A stretch of 64,000 bases of DNA from Paraferrimonas sp. SM1919 (GTDB lineage: Bacteria > Pseudomonadota > Gammaproteobacteria > Enterobacterales > Shewanellaceae). The translations under genes were made by a program, and so were the position numbers. Where the stretch lies: assembly GCF_010993985.1 (NCBI RefSeq), contig NZ_WINH01000013.1, forward strand, positions 1-64,000, given 5' to 3'. Under the pieces are notes generated by a model. The model was not told the DNA's origin. It searched no databases and saw only the letters and a program-made list of their open reading frames with translations. Within the stretch, counting starts at the first letter, position 1. Each line of letters starts with the position of its first letter. Of this stretch, positions 35,035-44,272 are shown one piece after another.

Positions 35035-35685
35035 ATGATGGAAATTAATAATATCAATCAATACAACAGCCAATTGGGCACCAGTGGTCAAAGTAGCGCC
35101 TCATTAAAAAATGAGTTTCTGCAAATGATGGTGGCGCAAATCAATAACCAAGATCCACTTAACCCGATGGATGGTACTGAGTATGTGTCGCAGCTAGCAC
35201 AGTTTTCACAAGTTGAGTCTTTAGAATTTTTGCGGATGGAGCAATCCAGTCAAAATGTGCTACTGAATAACTTACAAGTACTGCAAACCACCAATTTAGT
35301 GGGCAAAGAAGTCGTGCTAGAGAGCAACACCATTGCCCTTACTTCCGAGCCACAGCAAGCCGCAATTAACCTTGCCAGCAGTGCCGACCAAGTCACCGTC
35401 ACCTTAAAAGATGAGTATGGTGCAGAAGTCGCCCAAATTAATCTAGGTCAACAACATGCTGGTGAAAACCAATACCACATTAACCCAGAAGAATTAGGCC
35501 TAGAACCTGGCACTTACAGTCTTGAAATTAATGCTACTGCCGGTGATGAAATGGTACCCGTAGCGTCATTAGTTAATGCCACGGTAGATTCAGTAAAAAT
35601 CAGTGGGCTTGATGGTTCGCTGATGCTTAACCTTGCCGGTATCGGCCAAGTTCCCCTATTCCAAGTGCGCGAAATTGGCGCTTAA
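35035..35685 (+). CDS. flgD: lateral flagellar hook capping protein FlgD
   Basis: The scaffold at the hook tip, needed for FlgE assembly and removed at completion. The conserved N-terminal part is seen (KNEFLQMMVAQINNQDPLNP, then MDGTEYVSQLAQFSQVES). Beta-rich FlgD tudor/Fn3-like domains follow. The length is 216 aa, close to enterobacterial FlgD. Two ATG codons in tandem start it. Confidence 0.95.
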   Translation: MMEINNINQYNSQLGTSGQSSASLKNEFLQMMVAQINNQDPLNPMDGTEYVSQLAQFSQVESLEFLRMEQSSQNVLLNNLQVLQTTNLVGKEVVLESNTIALTSEPQQAAINLASSADQVTVTLKDEYGAEVAQINLGQQHAGENQYHINPEELGLEPGTYSLEINATAGDEMVPVASLVNATVDSVKISGLDGSLMLNLAGIGQVPLFQVREIGA

Positions 35686-35703
35686 CAATAAAGGATTATT
35701 ACT

Positions 35704-36897
35704 ATGTCATACAATATTGCATTAAGCGGATTACGCGCTACTTCTCAAGATTTAGGCACGATTTCTCATAACATCGCTAACGTTTCAACCGCTGGTTTTA
35801 AAGCTGGTAGAGGTGAATTTGCCTCCATTTATTCAGGTGGCCAAGCTGGCGGTGTCGAATACGCTAACGTTTCCCAAAACTTTGACCGTGACGGTGACAT
35901 GATCAATACCGGCCGTGCTCTCGATTTAGGCATTTCTGGTAATGGTTTTTTCATGACTAAATCTGCAGGCCAAACTACTTATACTCGCTCAGGTTTCTTC
36001 CAACAAGATCGCAATAACTTTATCGTTGATAACAATGGCAAAAAACTCCAAGGATACCAAGTAGACGCCAATGGCCAGCTTAACACTGGTGCAGTCACAG
36101 ACCTTAAGATTAGCGCAGCATCATTACCTGCTAAAGCCAGTGAAAACCTAGAGCTGGGTATGAACCTCGACGCACGCTTAGTTCAAGTTGACCGTGCAAC
36201 TGTTGCATTTGATCCGGCTGATCCTTCAAGTTTCAACGCATCAAGTTCAGCAAAAATTTATGACTCATTAGGTAATGAGCATGTAATGACCCAATACTTT
36301 ACTAAAACAGCGCCGAATACTTGGGAAGTACAGACCCATGTAAATGGGGCGACGGTTGGCGCACCCCATACCTTAAGTTTTGATACCTCCGGTAACCTAA
36401 GCGCAGGGCAAATTTATAACTTCACCGGTATCGATCCCCAAACTGGTGCTGACCTGATGAACTTAAATATTGATTTCACCTCATCGACCCAATATGCGGC
36501 TGAATTCAACGTCAACAAGTCCATTGAAGATGGTTACACCTCTGGCGAGCTTGCCGGCGTTCGTGTCGAGGACGATGGTTCTATTTTTGCGGTTTACACC
36601 AATGGTCAAGACCGTATGCAAGGTCAAGTTGCACTGGCTAACTTCCCTAATACCCAAGGTTTACGTCAAGTGGGTCAAACCTCTTGGGAAGCAAGTTTTG
36701 CTTCAGGTTCTCCACTCGTTGGCACCCCTGATTCAGGCACCTTAGGTTCGCTTGTGGGTGGCGCCTATGAAGGCTCTAACGTAGACCTTACTGGTGAACT
36801 CGTTAGCCTAATGTCAGCACAGCGTAACTATCAAGCAAACGCAAAAACCATTAGTACGGCTGACCAGCTAACTAAAGCACTATTTAACGCTATCTAA
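35704..36897 (+). CDS. flgE: lateral flagellar hook protein FlgE
   Basis: The hook subunit of 397 aa. The N-terminal motif is GLRATSQDLGTISHNIANVS, then TAGFKAGRGEF. The C-terminal motif is EGSNVDLTGELVSLMSAQRN, then YQANAKTIST. The central domains are near the usual size for the family. It has an AAAGGA box 6-8 nt upstream. Confidence 0.96.
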   Translation: MSYNIALSGLRATSQDLGTISHNIANVSTAGFKAGRGEFASIYSGGQAGGVEYANVSQNFDRDGDMINTGRALDLGISGNGFFMTKSAGQTTYTRSGFFQQDRNNFIVDNNGKKLQGYQVDANGQLNTGAVTDLKISAASLPAKASENLELGMNLDARLVQVDRATVAFDPADPSSFNASSSAKIYDSLGNEHVMTQYFTKTAPNTWEVQTHVNGATVGAPHTLSFDTSGNLSAGQIYNFTGIDPQTGADLMNLNIDFTSSTQYAAEFNVNKSIEDGYTSGELAGVRVEDDGSIFAVYTNGQDRMQGQVALANFPNTQGLRQVGQTSWEASFASGSPLVGTPDSGTLGSLVGGAYEGSNVDLTGELVSLMSAQRNYQANAKTISTADQLTKALFNAI

Positions 36898-36905
36898 GGG
36901 TTGTC

Positions 36906-37634
36906 ATGGATAAGTTAATGTACACCGCGGTAAGTGGTGCAACTCGAGCCATGCAAGGGCAGCAAGTGCATGCCCATAACCTAGCGAATGGCGACTCGAT
37001 GGGCTTCAAGGCCCAGTTTGAACGTTCTGAAGCGCACCGCTTAGAAGGCACTGGCTATCAAGCTAGGGTGCTAAACCATGCGGTTGCCGCGGGTACCTCT
37101 TTTGCTCATGGGGAGTTAGAGGTGACAGGACGAGAACTTGATATTGCTGTCTCAGGGGATGGCTACTTTGCGGTCGCAGAGGGAGAGCAGGAACGCTATG
37201 TGCGTACTGGGCAACTGCGAATTAATGGTGATAACCAACTCGTATTAGGCAACCGCCCAGTGATGGGGATTAATGGTGCAATTGAAATTCCTGAAAATCG
37301 CCGCATCACCATTGGCGCCAACGGTATGATTAACATGGAGCCTCAAGACGGTGGCTTAAGTGTGCAACTTGATACCATTAAACTCGTTAATCCGGCCAAT
37401 AATCAATTAACCAAAACCTTAGACGGGCTTTATAAAACCATCGATGACCAACCTTTAGACGTCAATGACGAGGTATCGTTAGTCACAGGTCATTTAGAAG
37501 GCTCTAACGTTAACCCAGTGGCCGAGATGATCGCCAATATGAACATGAGTCGTCAATTTGAAATGCAAATAAAAATGATGAAAGCCGCCGACTCATTAGC
37601 CCAAGCAGGTAATCGCCTGATCCGTGGCAGTTAA
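36906..37634 (+). CDS. flgF: lateral flagellar rod protein FlgF
   Basis: A proximal rod protein of 242 aa. The N-terminal segment MYTAVSGATRAMQGQQVHAH is followed by NLANGDSMGFKAQF, and the C-terminal segment is EGSNVNPVAEMIANMNMSRQ. It lies 8 bp behind flgE in the operon and before flgG, the usual order. Confidence 0.95.
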   Translation: MDKLMYTAVSGATRAMQGQQVHAHNLANGDSMGFKAQFERSEAHRLEGTGYQARVLNHAVAAGTSFAHGELEVTGRELDIAVSGDGYFAVAEGEQERYVRTGQLRINGDNQLVLGNRPVMGINGAIEIPENRRITIGANGMINMEPQDGGLSVQLDTIKLVNPANNQLTKTLDGLYKTIDDQPLDVNDEVSLVTGHLEGSNVNPVAEMIANMNMSRQFEMQIKMMKAADSLAQAGNRLIRGS

Positions 37635-37651
37635 TTATTAAGGAATAAACT

Positions 37652-38437
37652 ATGCAAGCAGCACTATGGATAAGTAAAACCGGCCTAGCCGCTCAAGACA
37701 CTAAGATGTCAGCGATTGCCAACAACCTCGCTAACGTCAACACGGTAGGTTTTAAAAAATCTCGCGTCGGTTTTAGTGATTTATTCTATCAAACTCAGCG
37801 TCAAGCAGGTGCCCAAGTAGACCAACAGAACCAATTACCAACAGGCTTACAAATTGGTAACGGCGTGCGGGTTACAGGTACCCAAAAGGTGTTCACTTCA
37901 GGTACTTTTGAAACCACCAACCAAGATTTAGACATGGCGATTATTGGCCAAGGTTTCTTTGAAATCGAGATGGCCAATGGTGAGCGTGCTTTCACTCGCA
38001 ATGGCCAATTTCACTTAAACTCTGAGGGTTTAATGGTAAATGGCGACGGTCTGCCTCTGGTTCCTCAAGTTGAGGTACCAGAAGAAGCCACCGGTATTTC
38101 AATTGGTACTGATGGTCTAGTTACCGTCAGCGTAGCAGGTGATGTCGAGCCTCAGGAAATTGGCCAAATTAACCTAATCAACTTTGCGAATGCTGCTGGC
38201 CTTGAAGCAATCGGCGGTAACCTTTTCCGTGAAACCGCTGGCAGCGGCCCAGCGGTTGAAGGCATTCCAGGGGAAGGTGCATTTGGTTCAATTAAACATA
38301 AGCACCTAGAAGGCTCAAATGTCAGTGTGGTAGATGAAATGGTAGAAATGATCTCTACCCAGCGTGCTTATGAGATGAATGCCAAAGTGGTTTCATCTGC
38401 CGACTCCATGCTTAAGTTCCTTAACCAATCACTTTAA
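37652..38437 (+). CDS. flgG: lateral flagellar distal rod protein FlgG
   Basis: The distal rod protein of 261 aa. It has the highly conserved start AALWISKTGLAAQDTKMSAI, then ANNLANVNTVGFKKSR. The C-terminal motif is EGSNVSVVDEMVEMISTQRA. The length is that of E. coli FlgG. It has an AAGGAA box and is cotranscribed with flgF and flgH. Confidence 0.97.
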   Translation: MQAALWISKTGLAAQDTKMSAIANNLANVNTVGFKKSRVGFSDLFYQTQRQAGAQVDQQNQLPTGLQIGNGVRVTGTQKVFTSGTFETTNQDLDMAIIGQGFFEIEMANGERAFTRNGQFHLNSEGLMVNGDGLPLVPQVEVPEEATGISIGTDGLVTVSVAGDVEPQEIGQINLINFANAAGLEAIGGNLFRETAGSGPAVEGIPGEGAFGSIKHKHLEGSNVSVVDEMVEMISTQRAYEMNAKVVSSADSMLKFLNQSL

Positions 38438-38449
38438 GGCTGTATTTTT

Positions 38450-39115
38450 ATGATTAAGCGGGTGCTAACGCCTTTATTAGTATTGTTGCTCAGTGGCTGT
38501 GTCACTGTGCATCAGACCGTTCTTCCCGAACCAGATTCACAACAAACCGAGCTGCTTCTGGATTACCAAGTACCGGCGGCCAAGGATGGCAGCCTCTATC
38601 GTCAGGGCCATGTGCTGTCATTATTCCAAGACAGAAGAGCCTATCGTGTTGGCGATATTCTCACGGTTGTGCTTGATGAGCGTACTTTTTCTTCTAAGCA
38701 GGCTGGCACTCGTTTAGGCAAGGACTCGGCCGTTGGCGCCTCTGGTGACTTCAGTATTGGTGGTAATACCGGTTCGGGCACCTTTGGTATTGGTGCTAAC
38801 CGTGATTTTAATGGTAATGGCAGCTCAACTCAGCAAAACAAACTCGAAGGTTCAATTACCGTAAGCGTGTATAAAGTGTTGCCAAGTGGTGTGCTACTTA
38901 TCAAGGGTGAGAAATGGCTTCGCCTCAATCAAGGTGATGAATTTATTAAGTTACAGGGCATTGTCAGAGTGGAAGACATTGATGGCGGAAATCGTCTTTC
39001 CTCACAACGTATTGCAGAGGCTCGCATTACCTACTCGGGTAAAGGCGATATTGCCAACAGCAATAAACAAAGTTGGTTAAGCAGCTTCTTTAATGACCCG
39101 ATTTTCCCAATTTAA
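38450..39115 (+). CDS. flgH: lateral flagellar L-ring lipoprotein FlgH
   Basis: The outer-membrane ring protein of 221 aa. A lipoprotein signal with lipobox LLSGC is present (modified Cys17). Conserved FlgH segments are seen: YRVGDILTVVLDERTFSSKQ and the end LSSQRIAEARITYSGKGDIA. It forms the L ring with FlgI below it. It is in the flgBCDEFGHIJKL operon. Confidence 0.96.
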   Translation: MIKRVLTPLLVLLLSGCVTVHQTVLPEPDSQQTELLLDYQVPAAKDGSLYRQGHVLSLFQDRRAYRVGDILTVVLDERTFSSKQAGTRLGKDSAVGASGDFSIGGNTGSGTFGIGANRDFNGNGSSTQQNKLEGSITVSVYKVLPSGVLLIKGEKWLRLNQGDEFIKLQGIVRVEDIDGGNRLSSQRIAEARITYSGKGDIANSNKQSWLSSFFNDPIFPI

Positions 39116-39123
39116 GGCTAACC

Positions 39124-40221
39124 ATGAGAGTATTAATTTTCCTTTTATCACTAATAAGCTTGCACACCTTCGCTGCACCTAAACCACTACTGGATGTGGT
39201 CGATGTGCAAGGGGTGCGTGACAACCAACTAATCGGTTACGGTCTGGTGGTCGGTTTATCTGGTACCGGTGATCGTACCCAAGTTCGCTTTACCAGTCAG
39301 TCAATTGTCAATATGTTAAAGCAATTTGGGGTACAGCTATCTGACCGCACGGATCCTAAGCTTAAGAACGTTGCCGCGGTGGCGGTGCATGCCAGCATCC
39401 CTGCTCTAGCGGGCCCTGGTCAAACCATCGACGTAACGGTTTCAAGTATTGGTGATGCCAAAAGCCTACGGGGTGGCACGCTATTAATGACGCCGTTAAA
39501 AGGTATCGATGGTCAAGTGTATGCGGTAGCACAGGGTAACTTAGTTGTTGGCGGGATTAGCGCCCAAGGCCGTGATGGTTCCAGTATGCAAATTAATACC
39601 CCTACCGTGGGTACCATCCCTGCTGGCGCGCTGATCGAAAAAGAAATTGCCACTGAATACTTAACAAAGCCACAGATAAGCTTAAATCTACGTCAAGCCA
39701 GCTTTACCTCTGCTAGAAATATTGAAAAAGCCATCAACCAGTTATTTGGCCCGGGTGTCGCGGTAGCGGCGAGCCATGCTCGGGTCATGGTGGCGGCCCC
39801 AGCAGACAGCAGCCAACGTGTGACCTTTATGTCGATGCTTGAAGAAGTCAAAGTAGAAACGGGTCGCAAGCGTCCAAAAGTCGTGTTTAACACTCGTACG
39901 GGTACCGTAGTAATGGGGCAAGATGTCAAAGTTTATAAGGCTGCAGTCAGCCATGGTAACTTGACCGTATCCATTACTGAACGCCAACGTGTCAGCCAAC
40001 CAACCGGGTTTTTAACGGATGGTGAGCCCGTGGTAACGCAAGAAAGTAATATTGATATTGACCAACAACAAATTAATATGTTTGTATGGCCAGAGGGAAC
40101 CTCATTAGAAGAAATTGTTAGGGCGGTTAACAGCTTAGGTGCCTCTTCTAACGACTTAATGGCAATCTTACAAGCCCTGCATCAAGCAGGCGCAATGGAT
40201 GCGGAGTTGGTAGTAATATAA
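39124..40221 (+). CDS. flgI: lateral flagellar P-ring protein FlgI
   Basis: The periplasmic ring protein of 365 aa around the rod. A signal peptide (MRVLIFLLSLISLHTFAA) is followed by DVVDVQGVRDNQLIGYGLVV and GLSGTGDRTQV, the family signature. The length matches E. coli FlgI. The next gene starts at its last base (overlap of stop and start), which indicates tight coupling with flgJ. Confidence 0.97.
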   Translation: MRVLIFLLSLISLHTFAAPKPLLDVVDVQGVRDNQLIGYGLVVGLSGTGDRTQVRFTSQSIVNMLKQFGVQLSDRTDPKLKNVAAVAVHASIPALAGPGQTIDVTVSSIGDAKSLRGGTLLMTPLKGIDGQVYAVAQGNLVVGGISAQGRDGSSMQINTPTVGTIPAGALIEKEIATEYLTKPQISLNLRQASFTSARNIEKAINQLFGPGVAVAASHARVMVAAPADSSQRVTFMSMLEEVKVETGRKRPKVVFNTRTGTVVMGQDVKVYKAAVSHGNLTVSITERQRVSQPTGFLTDGEPVVTQESNIDIDQQQINMFVWPEGTSLEEIVRAVNSLGASSNDLMAILQALHQAGAMDAELVVI

Positions 40222-40631
40222 TGACTCAAATCAATAAAATTGACCTCGCTCAAGTGAGTCATAAGCAAACCACTATTGCTAAAAACAATAGCCAAGATCT
40301 ACAAGGTGTGGCTTCAGAGTTTGAAGCACTGTTTTTACAGAAAGTACTCAAACATATGCGCAGTGCCAGTGACGCCCTGCAAGATGATGAGGCACTATTT
40401 TCCACCAAAGAAAATAAATTTTATCGTGATATGTACGATGGCAAGTTGGCACAGAGTCTTTCACAACGTGGCCAGCTTGGGCTGGCTAACTCTATTGTAA
40501 AACAATGGCAACAGCCTGAGGCACTTCAGCCTCAGCAAAAACCTGTCGCTTTAAATAAGCATACTCATGATAACGCCAATGTTCACCCTGCATTTAGGGC
40601 AAGCATTCATCAAATTGGCCAAAATAAATAA
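40221..40631 (+). CDS. flgJ: FlgJ rod-cap protein without muramidase domain
   Basis: A 136-aa protein that matches only the N-terminal rod-assembly domain of FlgJ (GVASEFEALFLQKVLKHMRS, MYDGKLAQSLSQRGQLGLA). The C-terminal glucosaminidase domain of enterobacterial FlgJ (about 310 aa) is missing and is not encoded nearby. Short FlgJ forms are common in lateral systems, which must borrow a separate peptidoglycan hydrolase. Confidence 0.92.
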   Translation: MTQINKIDLAQVSHKQTTIAKNNSQDLQGVASEFEALFLQKVLKHMRSASDALQDDEALFSTKENKFYRDMYDGKLAQSLSQRGQLGLANSIVKQWQQPEALQPQQKPVALNKHTHDNANVHPAFRASIHQIGQNK

Positions 40632-40643
40632 TAAGAGTCACCT

Positions 40644-41999
40644 ATGAACATGATTAATATTGGTTTGTCAGGGATTAATGCGGCAAACATCAATTTAAAT
40701 TACACCTCAAATAACATTGCCAATATGTTGACCCCAGGTTTCAGCCGTTTAGAGGCTCTACAGGAAACTGCCAATGCCTTTTCTAAAGGTGTGCAAATTA
40801 CTGGCGCCCGTCGTATTACCGATGGTTTCCTAACCGAGCAAGTATGGCGTACCAGCAGTGTCCAAGGTTTTAATAACAATGTATTGGACGGCCTGTCCAA
40901 GCTAGAAACCATTGTCGCGAGTGACTCAAACAATATTGGTGTCGGTTTTGATGAATTATTTGCCGCTTTCAATGCAGCCATGGAGCAACCAAATGCTACC
41001 GCCCAAAGACAGCAAATTCTTAACGAATCGAACTCTATTGCCAAAAAATTTAATCAATTAGCGCAATCATTTGATACTGAGTACACCCAAGTTACCAATG
41101 AATTAAATGCTGGGGTTAACACCGCCAACCAATTAATGGCCAACATTGCCGATCTTAACCAAAAGATCCAACAGGCCCAAGGTCAAGGCCGTGAGAGTTA
41201 TAATCTGCAAGATAAGCGTGATGAAGCGATTAAACAACTCAGTGACATCGTACAAGTACGTGCTACTGAAAACAATGATGGCACCATCAACCTGTCATTG
41301 CCTGATGGCCAACCGTTAGTATTATCAACCACCGCAGCAAAATTGGCTGTTTATACTGACCCTGTCGACACGAGTATGAATCATTTACAACTGGAACTTG
41401 GTGGCCAACAATTCCAAATCAACCAGCCTGGGGGTAAGCTAGGCGGCACTTTGCATTACCGTGACAATCATTTAGCTGGTATGCGTGATTCAGTTAACGA
41501 ATTAGCACTAACTTTTGCCAATGAAATCAACGGCATTTTAAATAATGGCTTTGATTTAAATGGCAATCCAGGCGCTTCTCTATTTAGCTTTGATGCCACC
41601 AATCCTGCGGCAACTTTAAGTGTTACCGCTGGCCTTTCAGCAAATGATTTGGCCTTTAGTCAAAACGGCGCCCCAGGGGATAACTCCAATCTAAAGGATC
41701 TGATTGATCTTAAAGATCGCTCAATTTACTACAACAGCTTAGGTCAAGATGCCACTTTGCATGAGGTGTTTTCCAATATTGTTGGTGACCTTGCCATTAG
41801 CACTCGTCAAGCGCAAATGGAAGTGGATGCTGGCCAAGCCATGAAAGATGACGCCATCGCTAAGCGTGATTCAGTCAGTGCCGTTAATGAAGATGAAGAA
41901 TTGGCCAACATTATGATTTATAGCCAAAATTACCAGGCTAATGCCAAAGTAGTCAGCACTGCCGATGAACTGTTCAACACGTTAATTAATACTTTCTAG
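40644..41999 (+). CDS. flgK: lateral hook-filament junction protein FlgK (HAP1)
   Basis: The first junction protein between hook and filament, 451 aa. The N-terminal coiled coil has the FlgK signature (GLSGINAANINLNYTSNNIA, then NMLTPGFSR). The C-terminal end reads ANIMIYSQNYQANAKVVSTA. The central part is shorter than E. coli FlgK (547 aa), as in other lateral systems. It is followed by flgL at 9 bp. Confidence 0.95.
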   Translation: MNMINIGLSGINAANINLNYTSNNIANMLTPGFSRLEALQETANAFSKGVQITGARRITDGFLTEQVWRTSSVQGFNNNVLDGLSKLETIVASDSNNIGVGFDELFAAFNAAMEQPNATAQRQQILNESNSIAKKFNQLAQSFDTEYTQVTNELNAGVNTANQLMANIADLNQKIQQAQGQGRESYNLQDKRDEAIKQLSDIVQVRATENNDGTINLSLPDGQPLVLSTTAAKLAVYTDPVDTSMNHLQLELGGQQFQINQPGGKLGGTLHYRDNHLAGMRDSVNELALTFANEINGILNNGFDLNGNPGASLFSFDATNPAATLSVTAGLSANDLAFSQNGAPGDNSNLKDLIDLKDRSIYYNSLGQDATLHEVFSNIVGDLAISTRQAQMEVDAGQAMKDDAIAKRDSVSAVNEDEELANIMIYSQNYQANAKVVSTADELFNTLINTF

Positions 42000-42008
42000 G
42001 GGATTATC

Positions 42009-42896
42009 ATGAGAATTTCAGATACACAAATGCAAACCATGATGCTGTCGTCCTTACACCGCAGTGGCAGCCAGTACGCTGAGTTAATGCAGCAAATGGC
42101 CACCGGTAATAAAATTAACAAGCCCTCTGATGATCCATTAGCCAGTATGAAGATCATGGGCATTGAGCGGCAACAAAGTGCTACCGCCCAGTATCAAAAA
42201 AACATTGAATCTTTACAGGCGCGTTTAAGCTCGCAAGAAACCTATACCTCAAATATGCTCAACAGCTTGCAGCGGGTCAATGAACTGATCATTTTATCTA
42301 ATAATGATGCGGTTTCCCAAGATGGTTTAGATGGTATTGCCATCGAACTTACCGAATTGCGCAAGTCGCTGATGAGCGCTGCCAACGCCCAAGATGAAAA
42401 TGGTGCCTACTTGTTTTCTGGCCACCAAATTACTACCCCAGCTATCGCCGCCGATAACAGCTACCAAGGGGACAATGGCAGCCGTGATGTATTGGTGTCT
42501 AAGGGTACTTATATGCAGTCAAACGATACTGCAGCAACGATGTTCTACGCTAATGGTACCAATTTATTTCAAGCCATTGATGACGCTATCGCGGCCTTAA
42601 AAGACCCTACTGTTGACCATGCTGCTGAAATTGCTGTCCTTAATGATGCCTGGCTAGCTAGCTTTAGCAGCATTAACACCATTCAAACAGAAATGGGTGG
42701 TCGTCAAAAAACCCTAGAGCAGTTTTTAGGCTCCCATGCCGAGGTTGAGCTGTTTCAAGATACTCTATTAGGTAAGATTGAATCCCTTGATTACGCCGAA
42801 GCCACCATGGAAGTTAACCAGATATCGACGGCGTTGCAAGCGACCATGGCCAGCTATTCACAAGTGAATCAGCTGTCGTTGGTTGATTACTTTTAA
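42009..42896 (+). CDS. flgL: lateral hook-filament junction protein FlgL (HAP3)
   Basis: The second junction protein, flagellin-like, 295 aa. The N-terminal flagellin-type segment is MRISDTQMQTMMLSSLHRSG, then LMQQMATGNKINKPSDDP. The C-terminal helix is MEVNQISTALQATMASYSQV. It is probably served by the FlgN-like chaperone at 32458. It is the last canonical gene of the flgB operon. Confidence 0.95.
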   Translation: MRISDTQMQTMMLSSLHRSGSQYAELMQQMATGNKINKPSDDPLASMKIMGIERQQSATAQYQKNIESLQARLSSQETYTSNMLNSLQRVNELIILSNNDAVSQDGLDGIAIELTELRKSLMSAANAQDENGAYLFSGHQITTPAIAADNSYQGDNGSRDVLVSKGTYMQSNDTAATMFYANGTNLFQAIDDAIAALKDPTVDHAAEIAVLNDAWLASFSSINTIQTEMGGRQKTLEQFLGSHAEVELFQDTLLGKIESLDYAEATMEVNQISTALQATMASYSQVNQLSLVDYF

Positions 42897-42906
42897 GGTG
42901 AATTAA

Positions 42907-43947
42907 GTGCAGCAAATTCAGAATGTTACTAGTCATAACAATCACTATTTAGGAAAAACCCAGTTACTGCCCAACGCCAAGGCGCCGGCAGTAACCGCTA
43001 GTGATAGCAACACAGTAACAACAACCAGCAAAGGGGTCAGCCTAAGCCAACGACTGGCAAGGCAACCGCAGTGGGAACAGCTTAATGGTCAGCATATGCA
43101 GTTGGCCACCGCCGAAGCCAGTGCGAAAACCTTGCAAGCGTTCCGTAAAAAAAGCTATGAACTGATGAGTGACCTGTCCTTTTATAACAAGGGCGGCAAC
43201 CTTGATAAGGCTGAGCTACAAAGGCAAAAAAAGCAGCTGATTGATTTTGTTAAAAATGCCCGCTTTGATGGTGAAAACCTGTTAACCAATCAGTTAGAAG
43301 TACGGGTGTTAAACAAGCAAATTAATGATAAACGTACTTTTAGTTTAAATAACGTCGATTTAATCAGCCCACAACCACGCACTGAGCAGTTAAATTTTGT
43401 ATTAGGGGGCGATAACCCGGTCCAGGTCCCCATCACTCTGGAGGCCAATCTGCCAGCCAAGGCGGCAGCCCATAAATTGAATATGGCCCTTGCTCCCCAT
43501 GGCATTCGCGTTGCCATAGATGCCCAAGGGCAAATGTTGCTGCAAGCCGAAGAATCGCGCTTTTATGATCTAAAGGATCAAATTTATATAAAAGGTCAAG
43601 GCCTAAGGTTACCCGCAGGCAACCCCATTGCCCTAAAGGTCACTGAACATATTCACCCCAAGGATCTGAGTCGATTAAGTTTTGACAATCGAACTGAGGT
43701 TAATGCCAGTATGCAGCTGCTGCAAAAGGCCAGCCAACAGGCGGTGCAGCAAATGGGGCAACTACAATCCTTTTCTAAACAGGTGATCCAGGCTTTGCCA
43801 GTCAGCCCGACCCTTAATGATGAGCAATTAGCCATGACCCAGGGGCGCGTCCATTTAACCCTGAATGATGGCTTACTCGGTGCCCTAGCAGGGTATCAAA
43901 CCCAAGCCAATGTCAGCCGCAACCACACCGTTGCCCTCCTAAAATAA
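42907..43947 (+). CDS. LafW-like hook-associated protein
   Basis: A 346-aa protein with a GTG start, 10 bp behind flgL. It contains flagellin-IN-like beta elements (FVLGGDNPVQVPITLEANLP, then KAAAHKLNMALAPHGIRVAI) between helical ends. Its position between flgL and flagellin and its size match LafW, a poorly studied protein of lateral flagellar loci in Vibrio. The helical ends suggest it assembles with junction proteins or filament. The role is unknown. Confidence 0.75.
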   Translation: MQQIQNVTSHNNHYLGKTQLLPNAKAPAVTASDSNTVTTTSKGVSLSQRLARQPQWEQLNGQHMQLATAEASAKTLQAFRKKSYELMSDLSFYNKGGNLDKAELQRQKKQLIDFVKNARFDGENLLTNQLEVRVLNKQINDKRTFSLNNVDLISPQPRTEQLNFVLGGDNPVQVPITLEANLPAKAAAHKLNMALAPHGIRVAIDAQGQMLLQAEESRFYDLKDQIYIKGQGLRLPAGNPIALKVTEHIHPKDLSRLSFDNRTEVNASMQLLQKASQQAVQQMGQLQSFSKQVIQALPVSPTLNDEQLAMTQGRVHLTLNDGLLGALAGYQTQANVSRNHTVALLK

Positions 43948-44272
43948 TCGACTAGGGCCCAGCAGCTGGGCGCTATACTTTGGCCATCTGGGCTGAATGG
44001 GTTAATCAGCATGGCGGCGCGTTTCTGTGCCGCATCAATCAGACAACAATGCAACGGCATAACTTTAGTAAGCGCTTACTGCTTTGATACCCTTTACCTT
44101 GTCACTATTCGCCATTTTTTTGACGTTAAAATAAGCAACTAAAATAAAAACCCATTTTTTTTCATTTTTTACTTAACGATCGATAAAGCCATGTCGCCTA
44201 TCTAATTTTGCCAGGGGTGATAACCATTTTACGGGAATTCCCCTTCCATTATTTTTTACAAGGAGACGGAAA
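43948..44272. other. intergenic region upstream of flagellin
   Basis: The 325-bp region holds a GCCCAG / CTGGGC hairpin just past the lafW-like gene (43957-43971). It also has a perfect 14-bp palindrome AGTAAGCGCTTACT (44067-44080) and a long AT-rich stretch. A sigma-28 promoter for flagellin is expected here. I could not find a clean match to the enterobacterial consensus. A strong AAGGAG box stands before the flagellin ATG. Confidence 0.5.
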
